DNA from: Lithobates sylvaticus
Taxonomy: Eukaryota > Chordata > Amphibia > Anura > Ranidae
Length of the DNA: 64,000 nt
Direction: 5' to 3'
Assembly (NCBI GenBank): GCA_028564925.1
Contig: CM053029.1
Location: 292,290,832 to 292,354,831, forward strand
Shown: in pieces, positions 36,386-47,662 of the stretch
Position numbering within the stretch: the stretch's first letter is position 1
How the letters are laid out: each line of letters opens with the position of its first letter
Notes under the pieces: generated by a model
Database searches by the model: none
The model's input: the letters and a program-made list of their open reading frames with translations, nothing else
Told to the model about the DNA's origin: nothing
Made by a program: the position numbers and the translations under genes

Positions 36386-37152
36386 ATATTTTTTCAAAAT
36401 TGTGTGTTTTTTTTTACTTTACATTTTACACCTTGGTACCCCATACTCATTCACATAGGGTGGGGGCCGGGATCTGGGGGCCCCCTTATAAAAGGGGGCT
36501 CCCAGATTCCGATAAGCCCCCCGCCCGCAGACCCCGACAACCAAAGGCCAGGGTTGTCGGGAAGAGGCCCTTGTCCTCATCAACATGGGGACAAGGTGTT
36601 TTGGGGTGGGGGGGCCGCACGGCCCCCCTTTCCCCAGGGCACCCCCCATGTTGAGGGCACGCGGCCTGGTACGGCTCAGGAGGGGGGGCGCTCGCTCGTC
36701 CCCACCCCTTTCCTGGCCTGCCGGGCTGCGTGCTCGGATAAGGGTCTGAGATGGATTTGGGGGGGACCCCCACGCCGTTTTTTCGGCGTGGGGAGTCCCT
36801 TTAAATCCATGCCAGGTGACGGGGCTAGCGCGGCGGCATTCACTGCCTTCGCTAGCTCTGTCTACCTGAAGTCACGTGCTAAATGAACGGACTTTCCGAT
36901 GATCGGAAAGTCCGCTCATTTTCAAAAGTCCGGCGGACTAGCCTACTAACGGCGGGATTGTCCGCCGGACTGCCAGATTGTCCGCCGGACTGCCAAGTCC
37001 AGCGGATAATTTTAAAACAAAACTTAAAACCTAGTCCGCCGGACTTTTGGCGCCAAAAAGTCCGCCGACGCCCACACACGAGGGGATTGTCCGCTGGACT
37101 TGAGTCCAGCAGATAATCCCGCGGGATAGTCCCTTCGTGTGTACGCGGCATT

Positions 37153-37744
37153 AGAGAGACCTGACCAGATCTAGAAAATAAATTGCTGCTCAGCAGAGCC
37201 AAAAACTAAACATATCCAACCTAGGGCAGGGGGCTACATACATGTTGGCTTGATGGAGTAGAATATTGATTTCTGAGTTGGACTAACATTCACAAATGCA
37301 TTTTTGCACTTAGCTTACTAGCTTACAGGCAAATTTTTTACCACTTATTTTCTTAAGTACTTTAATTTTGTGTTTTTTATATATTTTTATGCATATATTT
37401 TTATTGTAAAGTATAATATATGCATTTGCTAATGCATACGCTGCATACAAGGTATGTATTATATAACACAATTGCACTTTATATAATTAGTTAGGCTTAT
37501 TTAACAAGTTTACATGCTTGCATGTATAAGGTTATATACATTATAATAATTATTAGCTCAAGGTCCATTTACTTGTTTACATGTACAGTATAAGGTGTCA
37601 TAAGTTAGCATACAATTATTTGCACATTTGTTTGAGCATTTGGGTTGCTAAAATGTTACATGTATCTTACCCTTCAAGGTAAGTAAAGCTAAAATGATGG
37701 CAAATATACATGTTTCATCAGTAAGCTTGCAGCATTTTAACAAT
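37153..37744. other. AT-rich, no gene seen
   Basis: The sequence is rich in TATA and TGCATA strings with no repeat ends. Nothing else could be supported. Confidence 0.4.
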
Positions 37745-37748
37745 TTAA

Positions 37749-37947
37749 GGCTGGCCATACATTATACAATTTTCTTATTCAATTTCCTTTAGATTTACCT
37801 TCAATTATGTAGTGCAAGGGCCTGCCTGATTGCATACAAATTGAAAGCGTTTAGGTTTGAGTCAAACCGTTTGACCTCATATTATATAGTTTTGGTAAAT
37901 CTAAAGAAAACATTTTACACGAAAAATTGTATAATATATGGCCAGCC
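37749..37947. mobile_element. 199-bp palindromic MITE
   Basis: The inverted ends GGCTGGCCATA(C/T)ATTATACAA are flanked by TTAA on the left and TTAG on the right. It is almost one hairpin, with AGATTTACC/GGTAAATCT arms. A longer relative lies at 61134-61609 with the same TTAA/TTAG flanks. Confidence 0.8.
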
Positions 37948-37951
37948 TTAG

Positions 37952-38890
37952 ACTGCATATTCACATTCTTGCATTAGTCCACTGGTGACTGTTTCTCTTT
38001 AAATCGTAGATTTACCTTCAGGGTAGGTGGGACACATGGCACTCTGAGAGAGCCAAGGATGAGTGCACAAAACAATTTTAAACATAAGCAGTCAGGTTTA
38101 AAATACTTTATATACACATTTAGATGGACTGGAGTTTCTCTTTAACATGGCATACTCCCCCGCACGCTTAAATGCTGCATGTTAATTTCTGAAACAAAGC
38201 TGTTCTGCCTAAAGATAGAACTAACTTACATAGGTTCATTGGCAATATAATCCTTATGTTTTTACGTAACAGAGTACTCACACTGCAATCTTTTTTTTTT
38301 CTTTTAAATTGGTGAATAATTTATAAGCATTCCCATAACATATTTCCACAATTAAAATTCTGAATTTACAGTCAAGAAATGAATACATGGCTCTCCTGGG
38401 CACAAAAGGACTGGAACTGAGTTTGTAGGTTGCAGATCCAGTGATAAAGCCAGACCAAGAATTCTTTTCCAGATTTATCGCCTCACAGCATTCCATTTCT
38501 GTCAACAAACAAGGTTCCCCCTTGATAAACGATGTGTAATGTTTATGTTATAAGGCTAAATGGGAGACTTTGGAAAGAAACTGCGCTTTTCATTTATCAA
38601 AGACATTTAACGTACAAACACAAATGAAAATGTTGCATAGATTCGTATTTCTAATCCTGGGAAAAGTTTTATCAGAATTTCAAATAATAACAGTAAGTAT
38701 TATCAACTCAAAAAATATTATGTGTTAAGGTTTTTGATCTTACAGTTAGCTCTCTTACCTTCACTCGTGAAGGCCTTTCAATGACATCATGGTCATCTTG
38801 AGACAAATGGCTATATTCCATAAAATGTTCATAAAGAAGAACTTAAAGCAGTATTAAACCCCACACCAAAAATGATATACTACTTATCAT
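37952..38890. other. No gene recognised
   Basis: AT-rich and apparently unique sequence. No coding region or repeat borders were found. Confidence 0.4.
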
Positions 38891-39195
38891 TCTAAAGGTG
38901 CTCTATCGGGTTGAGGTCAGCACTGTGCAGGCTAGTCAAGTTCCTCCATCCCAAACTCACTCATCCATGTTTTTATGGACCTTGCTTTGTTCACTGGTCC
39001 AAATCATTTGGTGGGGGGTGTTATAATGTGGGGTTGTTTTTCAGGGGTTGGGCCTGGCCCCTTAGTTCCAGTGAAGGGAACTCTTAAGGCATCAGCATAC
39101 CAAGACATTTTGGACAATTTCATGCTCTCAAATTTGTGGGAACAGTTTGTGCACTGGTGCACATTCATGTTGGAACAGGAAGGGGCCATTCCCAA
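38891..39195. pseudogene. Rearranged Tc1-type transposase fragment
   Basis: Part of the plus strand (39000-39150) encodes GGVIMWGCFSGVGPGPLVPVKG and then a DILDNFM-type string, the region before the second catalytic Asp in a Tc1 family. The sequences on both sides (38900-39000 and 39150-39195) belong to the same family but run in the opposite orientation. The middle segment is therefore inverted and displaced relative to an ordinary copy. Terminal inverted repeats were not found. Confidence 0.65.
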
Positions 39196-39959
39196 ACAAG
39201 GGGAAGCTCAAGAAAAATAAAAATTTAAAATGCATGGGGGTACCCATGAATCATGAGAAGGATGCAATTGGTGATGGATTTACAATGAGGGACTTTTTTT
39301 AAATTCTTACTGTTTAATAAAGGACTTGTCAAACGTGGGTATCTATTGTATATTTATAGGCTACAACTATTTACATTTTTTTTATTTGCAAAGAAAAAAA
39401 ATGATACAGCTTAAATTGCCATGAAATTATATCTCGTTGCTGGTTTCTTAAAAAACAAGGGCACAGATCAGGCTGTTTTAAATCCCTCTTGGATGGCTCA
39501 TTGTGCTTATTCTTTTTTTTTTTTTTTTTTAAACAGGGAAGCTGTCAATGACATGTAATTTGCTGATAATTTTAAACACGTTTTTTCTTTGTAAATGTCA
39601 ATGCTGCTTCTTTACATCTCAGAAATGCACACCTTCACAGACAGGATTAGAGCATTCCCCATGCAAGGAATTGGGTATTTTTGATATTCTACTTTAAGCA
39701 TTTAAAAAAAAAAATTCTCCTGGCTGAATAGAATTTTCATAAAAATATATATTTTTTGCATTAGTATATGTTCTTCAGAGCAGTGCTAGCCCCCATTCTA
39801 TTTGTGACACCCCCTTGGCTATTAGCTCATCATAGATTTGACAAATTTGGTTCACATTGACTACAATGGGGTTTGGGACCGGCATCTAAACTTCTTTGAA
39901 GTTCGCCAAACCCTGCTCGATCCGAGCCCAGGGCAGTTTTGCTGAGTACTAGTGATGAA
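39196..39959. other. No gene recognised
   Basis: AT-rich sequence with a long T run at 39511-39530 and a repeat-like tail (TTCGCCAAACCCTGCTCG) just before the next element. Confidence 0.4.
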
Positions 39960-40540
39960 ATATAGGGATGGGCCCGGTGTTCGATTCGAACCCATGTTCG
40001 AATCGAACATCGGGCGTTCGCCCGCTCGGCGAGCCTAGAACTATTTGGGCCGCTTGCATCAAATTCGTGTGATGCGAGTGGCCCGCAATGCACTGCGCCA
40101 GTTGCAGTGCATTGCTGGCTGATGATTGGCCAAGCATGCACTGTGACCCGCATGCTTGGCCAATCAAAGAGCCAGCGGCGAGGAGAGCAATAATTGGCCA
40201 CAGGCAGGATGCCTGTGGCCAATCATAGCTCAGGGGGTTTAGTACACGCCCCACAGTATAAAAGACCGCCGCGGCGGCCTCGCATATTGTGTTGTGTTGT
40301 CAGTGTCAGCGTTGTGTTATGTGCTGCTGACTGCTGACATTATGTGCTATGATTCTGGGGATTTGTGTGTGCGTGCTGTTAGTACAGCATTGCAGTATCA
40401 CATCTGGGGGGTGTCTATAGTATGCCTGTGAAGGGGGGCATGTTTCCTGACTCGCAGCTAATGTATTGACGGCTCCCGTAACACAGAGAACAGTCATTCA
40501 TTGAAAGTCATTCATAAAAAAAAGTCATTGATAAAAAAAA
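39960..40540 (+). repeat. Repeat with stacked hairpins and a TATA-type promoter
   Basis: It starts with an inverted GTTCGATTCGAAC block, then carries three successive short hairpins and a TATAAAAG box. The RNA start region would read GACCGCCGCGGCGGCC. Copies of the same type are dispersed in this window only as fragments (1620-1695, 39830-39950). No protein is encoded. Confidence 0.55.
40123..40264 (+). promoter_or_regulatory. CCAAT hairpins plus TATA box
   Basis: ATTGGCCAAGCATGC (40125-40139) pairs with GCATGCTTGGCCAAT (40150-40164), and ATTGGCCACAGGCA (40193-40206) pairs with TGCCTGTGGCCAAT (40210-40223), so four CCAAT boxes sit at the bases of two hairpins. TATAAAAG follows at 40257-40264, 34 bp after the last box. 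This is a plausible NF-Y/TATA RNA polymerase II promoter inside a repeat. Confidence 0.55.
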
Positions 40541-40975
40541 AAAAAAAAGCGTGGGGGTCCCCCCAAATTCAATAACCAGGCCCTTCAGGTCTGCTATATA
40601 TATTAAGGGGGACCCCAGCCAAAAAAAAAAAAAAAAGGCGTGGGGTCCCCCTCAAAATCCATACCAGACCTTATCTGAGCACGCAACCTGGCAGGCCGCA
40701 GGAAAAGAGGGGGGGGACGAGAGCGGCCCCCCTCCCTCCTGAACCGTACCAGGCCACATGCCCTCAACATTGGGAGGCTGCTTTGGGGGTCTGAGACCCC
40801 CAAAGCACCTTGTCCCCATGTTGATGAGGACAAGGGCCTCTTCCCCACAACCCTGGCCATTGGTTGTGGGGGTCTGCGGGCGGGGGGCTTATCGGAATCT
40901 GGAAGCCCCCTTTAACAAGGGGACCCCCAGATCCTGGCCCCCCCCTGTGTGAAATGGTAAGGGGGTACAAAAGTA
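40541..40975. repeat. Foldback-arm sequence, isolated copy
   Basis: It contains the same order of blocks as the arms at 35.2 and 36.5 kb: AATCCATACCAGACC, GAGCACGCAACCTGGCAGG, CTTGTCCCCATGTTGATGAG, GGGGGCTTATCGGAATCTGG, CAGATCCTGGCCCCC. Two A tracts (about 40519-40548 and 40620-40636) lie in it. No palindrome core is present. Confidence 0.7.
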
Positions 40976-41080
40976 CCCCTACCTGGGACAGGTAAGTGTC
41001 CGATTATTAAAAGTCAGCAGCTGCAGTATTTGTAGCTGCTGACTTTAAAAAATTTTTTAAGGGGCACTCCTCTTTAAGAT
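40976..41080. repeat. MITE end, relative of 58180-58650
   Basis: AAAGTCAGCAGCTGCAGTAT, with its partner AGCTGCTGACTTTAAAA, and CACTCCTCTTTAAG match the left end of the 58.2-kb MITE in reverse. It includes CAGGTAAGTG at 40989-40998. Confidence 0.65.
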
Positions 41081-41106
41081 GATAAATTCAAAAATGGCCT
41101 TCAGGT

Positions 41107-41208
41107 TTGGGTTTTGGAACAATTTCCCCCTGTGACTCTGTGGCAGAGGGTATGAAACCTCTCTGCTGCAGAGTCACAGGGGGAAATTGTTCCAAAAACC
41201 AAACACGA
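41107..41208. repeat. Compact 100-bp hairpin
   Basis: GGAACAATTTCCCCCTGTGA and its complement (arms about 41115-41139 and 41173-41197) pair perfectly over 25 bp. Pairing extends outward through GTTTGGGTTTT/AAAACCAAAC with small bulges. The loop region is about 30 nt. The size and shape resemble a small-RNA precursor, but it may be a solitary mini-MITE. Confidence 0.6.
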
Positions 41209-41395
41209 AGGCAGAACCCAGACTGTACAAATAGTCCTGCCTATATAGAGCAGAATGCAGGGACAGTATACAACAAAATCAGTGGAAAATGAGGAGAAGG
41301 AACTAATGGAATGTGTTTTTCCATTGTTCTCCATAAAACAATTTTTTGTGGTGGTCAACATATTTGGACATGTCGACACATTACCCATCTTGCAT

Positions 41396-41812
41396 TTTAG
41401 TTCTTATTTCCGTCGGAAATCCCATGTTTTTTTTCCGACGGATGTTGGCTCAAACTTGTCTTGCATACACACGGTCGCAAAGTTGGTCGGAAATTCCGAA
41501 CGTCAAGAATGCAGTGACGTACAACACGTATGACAAGCCGAGAAAAATTAAGTTCAATAGCCAGTGCTGCTCTTCTTCTTGATTCTGAGCAAGCGTGGCA
41601 CTTTGTGCGTCAGAATTGTCTTCACGCGATCAGAATTTACGCAAACGGATTTTGTTGTCGGAAAATTTGAGAACCAGATTTCAAATTTTGTGCAACGGAA
41701 ATTCCGATGAAAACAGTCCGATGGAGCCTACACCAGGTCGGAATTTCCGACAACAAGCTCCGATCGCACATTTGCCGTCGGAAAGTCTGACCGTGTGAAT
41801 GCGGCATTATGC
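41396..41812. repeat. Partial MITE related to the 61.2-kb element
   Basis: It is rich in TTTCCGTCGGAAAT-type inverted motifs and ends GACCGTGTGAATGCGGCAT. The left boundary is unclear. Confidence 0.55.
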
Positions 41813-41896
41813 TGTAAATTGCATGAACAAGAAATGCTTTTAAAAGTTTTTTTAAACTATCTGCAAAGAAAGGTTCTTTAAAGTGCCTCTCCCTTG

Positions 41897-43864
41897 GCTA
41901 TGTTCACACTGATCCGACACGAAAGTCGTATGACTTCCGATTCGACTTTGCCCTACAACTTCATATCTGACTTCCATGCGACTTCAATAAACGGGATCCG
42001 ACTTTGATCCGACTTTGAGATAAATGCAACTTGTCCTTTGACCAATCAAAACAATTCCTTTGCTTCTGGTATTGAGGAAACCTAGTCCCCCGCCCCCTAG
42101 ATCTATACCAGGCCCTTTCAGTCTGGTGTGGATCTTGAGGGGGAGCCCCACGCCAAAAATTGAAAAAATAAAACGGTGTGGGGGTCCCCCCTAAGACCAT
42201 ACCAAACCCTTAGTCTGGTGTGAATTTTGAGGGGAAATCTCACACCTTTTTCTTTTTTTTTTTTTTTGGCCTGGGGTTTCCCCTCAAAATGAAAGGCCCT
42301 GGTATAGATCTGGGGGGGCCACAACGTTTTTGCTTTTTTGGATAATTTTGGTGTGAGGTTTCCCTTCCCAAAATCCATACCAGACCCTCATCCAAGCACA
42401 CACAAGCGAGCACCCCCCTGAACCATACCAGGCCACATGCCCTCAATATGCAAGGTGGTCGGTCCCCATGTTGACATGGGGATAAGGGCCTCTTCCCCAC
42501 AACCCTGTGCTGTGTTTGTGGGGGTCTGTGGCCAGGCAGCTTATTGGAAACTGGAAGCCCCCCTTTAACAAGGGGGCCGGGATCTGGAGTACATTGTACC
42601 CCTACTCATGCACCAAAAAAAAGGAGTGTAGTGCTACAAAAAACAAAGACGTTTTTTGACAAGTCCTTTATTAAAAATGAAGAATGTCCCTCGTCATAAC
42701 TCCAAGGTGTCATTTTCCTCTGGACTTCTCCCACCACTGTCATCTTCCTCCGGTCTTCTCCCTCCGCTGTCTTCTTCCTCTGGTCTTCTCCCTCCGCTTT
42801 CTTCTTTTTCAGGTTTTTTCCTCCACTGTCTTCTCCCTCTGGTTATGTCTTCTCCCTTCGCTGATGACTTCTTCTTTTCTTCTTCCACCGCTGCTGCAGC
42901 CAATCTGCTCAAAAAAAAAAAACAATCATTTTCTGATGCTGGCTCCTGCGGTTATATCAGTGACGGTGTCTCCCAGTTCTTATTTAGCTTTGGGTTGTGG
43001 CCATCTGGTGACGTCACCTGGAGACCCCGCCCTCTGTGACGTCACCACTTCATCATGCCCCAGGTGGTGACGTCTGAGTTGGTTGGCATGGCTGAGGAAG
43101 AAGAGGAAGAAAAGAAGAAGTCATCAGCGCAGGGAGAAGACATCACCAGAGGGAGAAGACAGTGGAGGGAGAAGACAGGAGGAAAAAGACACGGAGCTAC
43201 AACGGGGGACATTCTTCATTTTTAATAAAGGACTTTTCTAAAGCTGTCTCTTGTTTTTTTTGCAACACTACTTTTCTTGGATGAATGGGTAGGGGTACAA
43301 TTTATCCCATACTTATTCACATGGGGGGCGGAATCTGTGGGCCCCCACAACCACCAGCCAGGGTTGTCAGGAAGAGGCCCTTGTCCCTATCAACATGTTG
43401 AGGTCATGTGGCCTGGCATGGTCCAGGAAGGGGGGCGCTCGCTCATCCCTCCCTCTTTCCTGACCTGCCGTGCTGCCTGCTTGTGTAAGGGTTTGGATCT
43501 TTGGAGGGACCCCACACTGTTTTGTATTTTTTTTTTTGGAGTGGGGGTTCCCCTTAAAACCAATACCAGGACAAAGGGTGGGGGACCCCACGCCGTTTTT
43601 TATTTTTATTTTGGCATGTGGGTTACACCTAAGATTCATACCTGACTCAAAGTCGGATCCCATTCATTGAAGTCACATGGAATTCATACAAAGTCAGACC
43701 TGAAGTCATGCAACTTCCATGTCGGAAGAGTGTGAGAAGGAGTCAGACCGACACAAGTCAGACCAGTTAAGACGACTCTCATAGGGAGCCATTGATTTTG
43801 ACATGTCATGCAACTTGTGCTCTGGAAATTGGAGCACATGTTGGACCTGTGTAAACCGGCCCTT
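41897..43864. mobile_element. Foldback element 2, same family with diverged ends
   Basis: The left tip contains GTTCACACTGATCCGAC; the right tip is a decayed inverted copy ending near GTGTAAACCGGCC. The arms carry the same blocks as the 34.9-kb element. The core (42659-43240) is a palindrome starting with the complement of AATAAAGGACTT on both sides, holding GAAGAAG/GAGGGAGAAGAC repeats and, at its centre, GGTGACGTCACC and GTGACGTCACC (consensus CRE). A weak TATA-like CTAAATAAG lies on the leftward side. Confidence 0.7.
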
Positions 43865-43874
43865 GCAGGTGGCC

Positions 43875-45190
43875 TGAGGGCAGGTTCACACTGATCCGAC
43901 ATGCGCACCGACTTCCGGAGCACAAGTCGCATGACATGTCAAAATAAATGGTTCCCTATGAGAGCCGTCTAGTCCGACTTTTGAAAATTGCTCCCTGCAC
44001 TACTTTGGTCCATCTTTGGCACGATTTCAGCCAATTGATTTCAATGTAAGTCGCATCCAAGTTGGATTTTTGTCTTAACTGATCCGACTTGTGGCATGCG
44101 ACTTGTGCTTTGAGGATCTTGAAGGAATTAAAAAAAAAAAACATGTGGGGTAGCCCCAAAATCCATACCATACTCTTATCCGAGCATGCAGCCCGGCAGA
44201 TCTGGAAAACGGGGGGACGAGCGCCCCCCCTCCTGGACCATACCAGGCCCCATGCCCTCAACATGGGGGGGTGGGTGCTTATGGCTCTGCCTCCCCCCAC
44301 CCTAAAGCACCTTGTCCCCATGTTGATGGGAACAAGGGCCTCTTCCCGACAACTCTGGTCGGTGGTTGTGGGGGTTTGCAGGCAGGGGGCTTATCAGAAT
44401 CTGGAAGCCCCCCTTGCAGATCCCACCCCCCATGTGCATGAGTATGTGATACATCGCCCCTGTACCCATTTACCAAAAAAGTGTCAAGAATAAATAAAAC
44501 CAGTACACAGGTTTTTGACAAAGTGCTTTATTAAAAATAGCTCTAATATGTCTTCTTTCTCTGGTGGTCTTCTCCCTCCTTTAGTCCTTCACTCTCCACT
44601 GATGATGTCTTCTCCCTCCCCCCGTTCTTCTCCCTCTGCTGCCGATGTCTTCTCCCTCCGGTTCTTCTGCCTCCTCCGGTTCTTCTCCCTTTGCTGCCAA
44701 TGTCTTCTTCCTCCAGTTCTTCTCCCTCTGCTACCGATGTCTTCTTCCTCCTGTTCTTCTGCTGGTTCTTTTCCCAAAGAGCTCTGCTCTCTGCTTGTTC
44801 TTTTATAGACATGGGACGTGGCCATCTGGTGATGTCTCCCGAAGAACAGACCCCTTATGACATCACTGCCCAGGAAATTAAGACATCGGCAGCAGAGGTA
44901 GTAGAACCGGAGGAGGGAGAAGACCACTGGAGAAAGAAGATATGTTGGAGCTATTTTTATTAAAGGACTTTGTCAAAAACCTGTGTACGGGTTTTATTTA
45001 TTTTTGACACTTTTTGGTGAATGGGTAGGGATATGATGTACGCCATACTCATTCACATAGGGGGGGGCAGGGTCTGGGGGCCCCCTTGTTAAAGGTGGTT
45101 TGCAGATTCTGATAACCACCTCCCAGGGTTGTCGGGAAGAGGCCCTTGTCCCCATCAACATGAGGACAAGGTGCTTTGGGATGGGGGGGG
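43875..45190. mobile_element. Foldback element 3, right arm truncated
   Basis: The left tip reads GTTCACACTGATCCGACAT. The core is 44514-44980, with arms beginning GACAAAGTGCTTTATTAAAA and its inverted copy (AATAAA on each outgoing strand). The leftward side keeps CTATAAAAGAAC (TATA) at about 44800-44811, and ATGACATCAC lies at the centre. The right arm stops abruptly in a G run at about 45193. Confidence 0.7.
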
Positions 45191-45245
45191 GGCGCAAATA
45201 ATGTATATAGTCATTAACTCAAATTCATAATCTTTTAACCTTTAA

Positions 45246-45460
45246 AGTGGAAGTAAACCCTCCTATCGTTTTCAGCCAAGGAAGCTGCCATCTTTGCCTC
45301 TGTTTAATCTTCAACTGCCACAGTGCTGCACATGTGATCCGTTATGACACCAGCCATTGGATGGTTTGACTGTTTGGTTGAGAGCACAGCCAATGTGCAG
45401 TTAGCATTCACGGCATGCCTTTTTTTTTTAGACTGTTAAATCGATGGGTTTACTTCCGCT
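45246..45460. mobile_element. 215-bp MITE with TTAA duplication
   Basis: The inverted ends AG(T/C)GGAAGTAAACCC are flanked by TTAA at 45242-45245 and 45461-45464. Confidence 0.8.
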
Positions 45461-45464
45461 TTAA

Positions 45465-46172
45465 GTATAGCCATTAGATGTTGTACTTGAAGCCCATTCT
45501 AAAATTAAAATAGAACAAAGACTAAGTACTGCCTCAAGGAAACCTTGTAGTTAACCTAAAATGTTATAGAGGATTTTGCCATGGTAAGCAAACTCCTCCT
45601 TTAGGATAGATTTTGGTACTGACATGTTTTTCTCACATTTCAAAAGTCTTGAGCCAGTAGAGAACAATACACTGTAAATAAAATTGTGTTTTTCTCAAAA
45701 TTATGTTCTGAGCAGATTTCTCATATGGTGCCATGATGTTGTTTAAGCAGTGCAAAATGATAAGATGATGATATGTGGTAGTTATCTTTTAGGCATTGCA
45801 AGGAATCTGAAACAGAAGGTAGGGGCTTGAGGAAGAGGTCTGGCAGGAATAACATGAACAAGGCTTAACAGTAATGAAAAGGGCAAGCAACAAGTGCAGA
45901 GAGGGGTTAAGGGCATCTGGGCTAATAGAGTAATCCAGAACAGGTGATGTGGCACTGCTCAGTGGGATGCTGCATAAGTATGGAAGTGTCTAAACTGCAG
46001 CAAAACAAAAGAAACGGATATGTGGACTTTACAGTGCCAACCTTAACCCCAAAGAAGAAGATCCCAATGACTAAGCTCCGTGGGCAGGGTGAAACATGCT
46101 GGGACATGGCCTGGTTGGAGACCAGACTGAGGCTGTCATACACCTTCCTACAGGCTTTTGCATAGATGTGTG
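45465..46172. other. No gene recognised
   Basis: Unique-looking sequence. Two overlapping opposite-strand open frames at 45920-46206 show no domain or conserved motif and were not called. Confidence 0.4.
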
Positions 46173-46300
46173 AGTTCCAGTACTTTTCCCTTAAGAGGCA
46201 TGGCAAATTTTTTTAAATGTTATTTTTTTTGTCACAACTTTTTGAAAAATTAAGAAATAAAAAAAACATGTTTTTTCACAATTTTTAAACATTTTTTACA

Positions 46301-46812
46301 TGACTAGTGTAGTCACGATAAAACCCCTTAGCTGTAACCATAAAACCCCATAAACTCAACTTAATTAATAAATGAGAGACCACACCGGTTATGGAGTAAA
46401 ATGGCCATAACAGCTAATTTATTTAAATAACCAATAATAAGAACTCCAGTTTCTTATTAGAAAATTAAACATAAATAACAATAACAATAAACAATAAAAC
46501 ACTTTCAGACCCCTTGCTGAAAACAAAACAAAACAGGTTAAACCCCTATATCCCTGTTGGTCAGTGACGGAGCTAAGTGCTTATACACACAACCTGATAT
46601 CCACTGATATCAACACAAGGGGGCACTGCGGGCAAAAGAAACCAATGGGTCTCTACCGTACCGCCCGATAACCAACATACCCGCAGTGCACAAAACCATT
46701 GGACATCAACAACGTTTGATGTAACAAGGAGGGGCCATCTATTGATGAGCCCCCCACCCACTTACCACCAGTATAACTGCTGCCGTCACTGACCAACAAA
46801 CAACTAACGCCA
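46301..46812. repeat. 512-bp direct repeat, copy 1
   Basis: It runs from TGACTAGTGTAGTCACG to CAACTAACGCCA. By eye it is identical to 47130-47641, offset by 829 bp. The intervening 317 bp contain a pyrimidine-rich, CpG-bearing segment near 46920-47020. Confidence 0.9.
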
Positions 46813-47129
46813 ACCCCCCAAGCTGTCATGACGAAAAGAGAATTCTTCCAAAGACCTGAAACGACAATGAAAACATTAATACATGCCATCACATACCTAT
46901 AAAAAAGGGGAGGGTGGGTGGGGAAAAACCTGCCTCCTCGTGCTCTGTCTTTCCCGCACTGACCTCCCGGCTCCGCCCCTCTCTTTTATATGGCCGCTCC
47001 TCCCAGCTCTCCCAGCTGCCCACCCCTAAAATTGTTAACTCTCTCCTAGCTTGCTGTGTAACCTGACACACTGTCATGGGCGGACCTGCATGACATTTCC
47101 TTGCAGTGCATTAAATTCCGGTCCTTACT

Positions 47130-47641
47130 TGACTAGTGTAGTCACGATAAAACCCCTTAGCTGTAACCATAAAACCCCATAAACTCAACTTAATTAATAA
47201 ATGAGAGACCACACCGGTTATGGAGTAAAATGGCCATAACAGCTAATTTATTTAAATAACCAATAATAAGAACTCCAGTTTCTTATTAGAAAATTAAACA
47301 TAAATAACAATAACAATAAACAATAAAACACTTTCAGACCCCTTGCTGAAAACAAAACAAAACAGGTTAAACCCCTATATCCCTGTTGGTCAGTGACGGA
47401 GCTAAGTGCTTATACACACAACCTGATATCCACTGATATCAACACAAGGGGGCACTGCGGGCAAAAGAAACCAATGGGTCTCTACCGTACCGCCCGATAA
47501 CCAACATACCCGCAGTGCACAAAACCATTGGACATCAACAACGTTTGATGTAACAAGGAGGGGCCATCTATTGATGAGCCCCCCACCCACTTACCACCAG
47601 TATAACTGCTGCCGTCACTGACCAACAAACAACTAACGCCA
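47130..47641. repeat. 512-bp direct repeat, copy 2
   Basis: It appears identical to 46301-46812. It lies immediately downstream (in minus-strand terms) of the SGNH-hydrolase frame, whose stop codon is 22 bp away at 47663. Confidence 0.9.
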
Positions 47642-47662
47642 CAGCCTGAAAGGGGGATCCCC

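Larger units (their letters stand above)
34932..37152. mobile_element. 2.2-kb palindromic foldback element with a bidirectional promoter core
   Basis: The ends read AATGCCGTGTACACACG and AATGCCGCGTACACACG (right end on the minus strand). The arms are inverted copies along almost their entire length and meet at a 10-base loop (35989-35998). From the outside in, each arm has a GTCCGCCGGAC-rich tip, a gene-free ~450-bp block (AATCCATG...ATCCGAGCACGCAGCC...CCAGATCC), an AATAAA signal, an acidic/basic repeat (GAAGAAG), a TATA box, and a GC box with CRE- and E-box-like sites at the centre. No transposase is encoded. Related but diverged copies lie at 41.9 and 43.9 kb. Confidence 0.85.

Noticed and set aside
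46573-47590. Two identical 62-codon frames as duplicated genes
   Set aside because: They are the same frame in the two 512-bp direct repeats of a retrotransposon fossil, with no recognisable domain.
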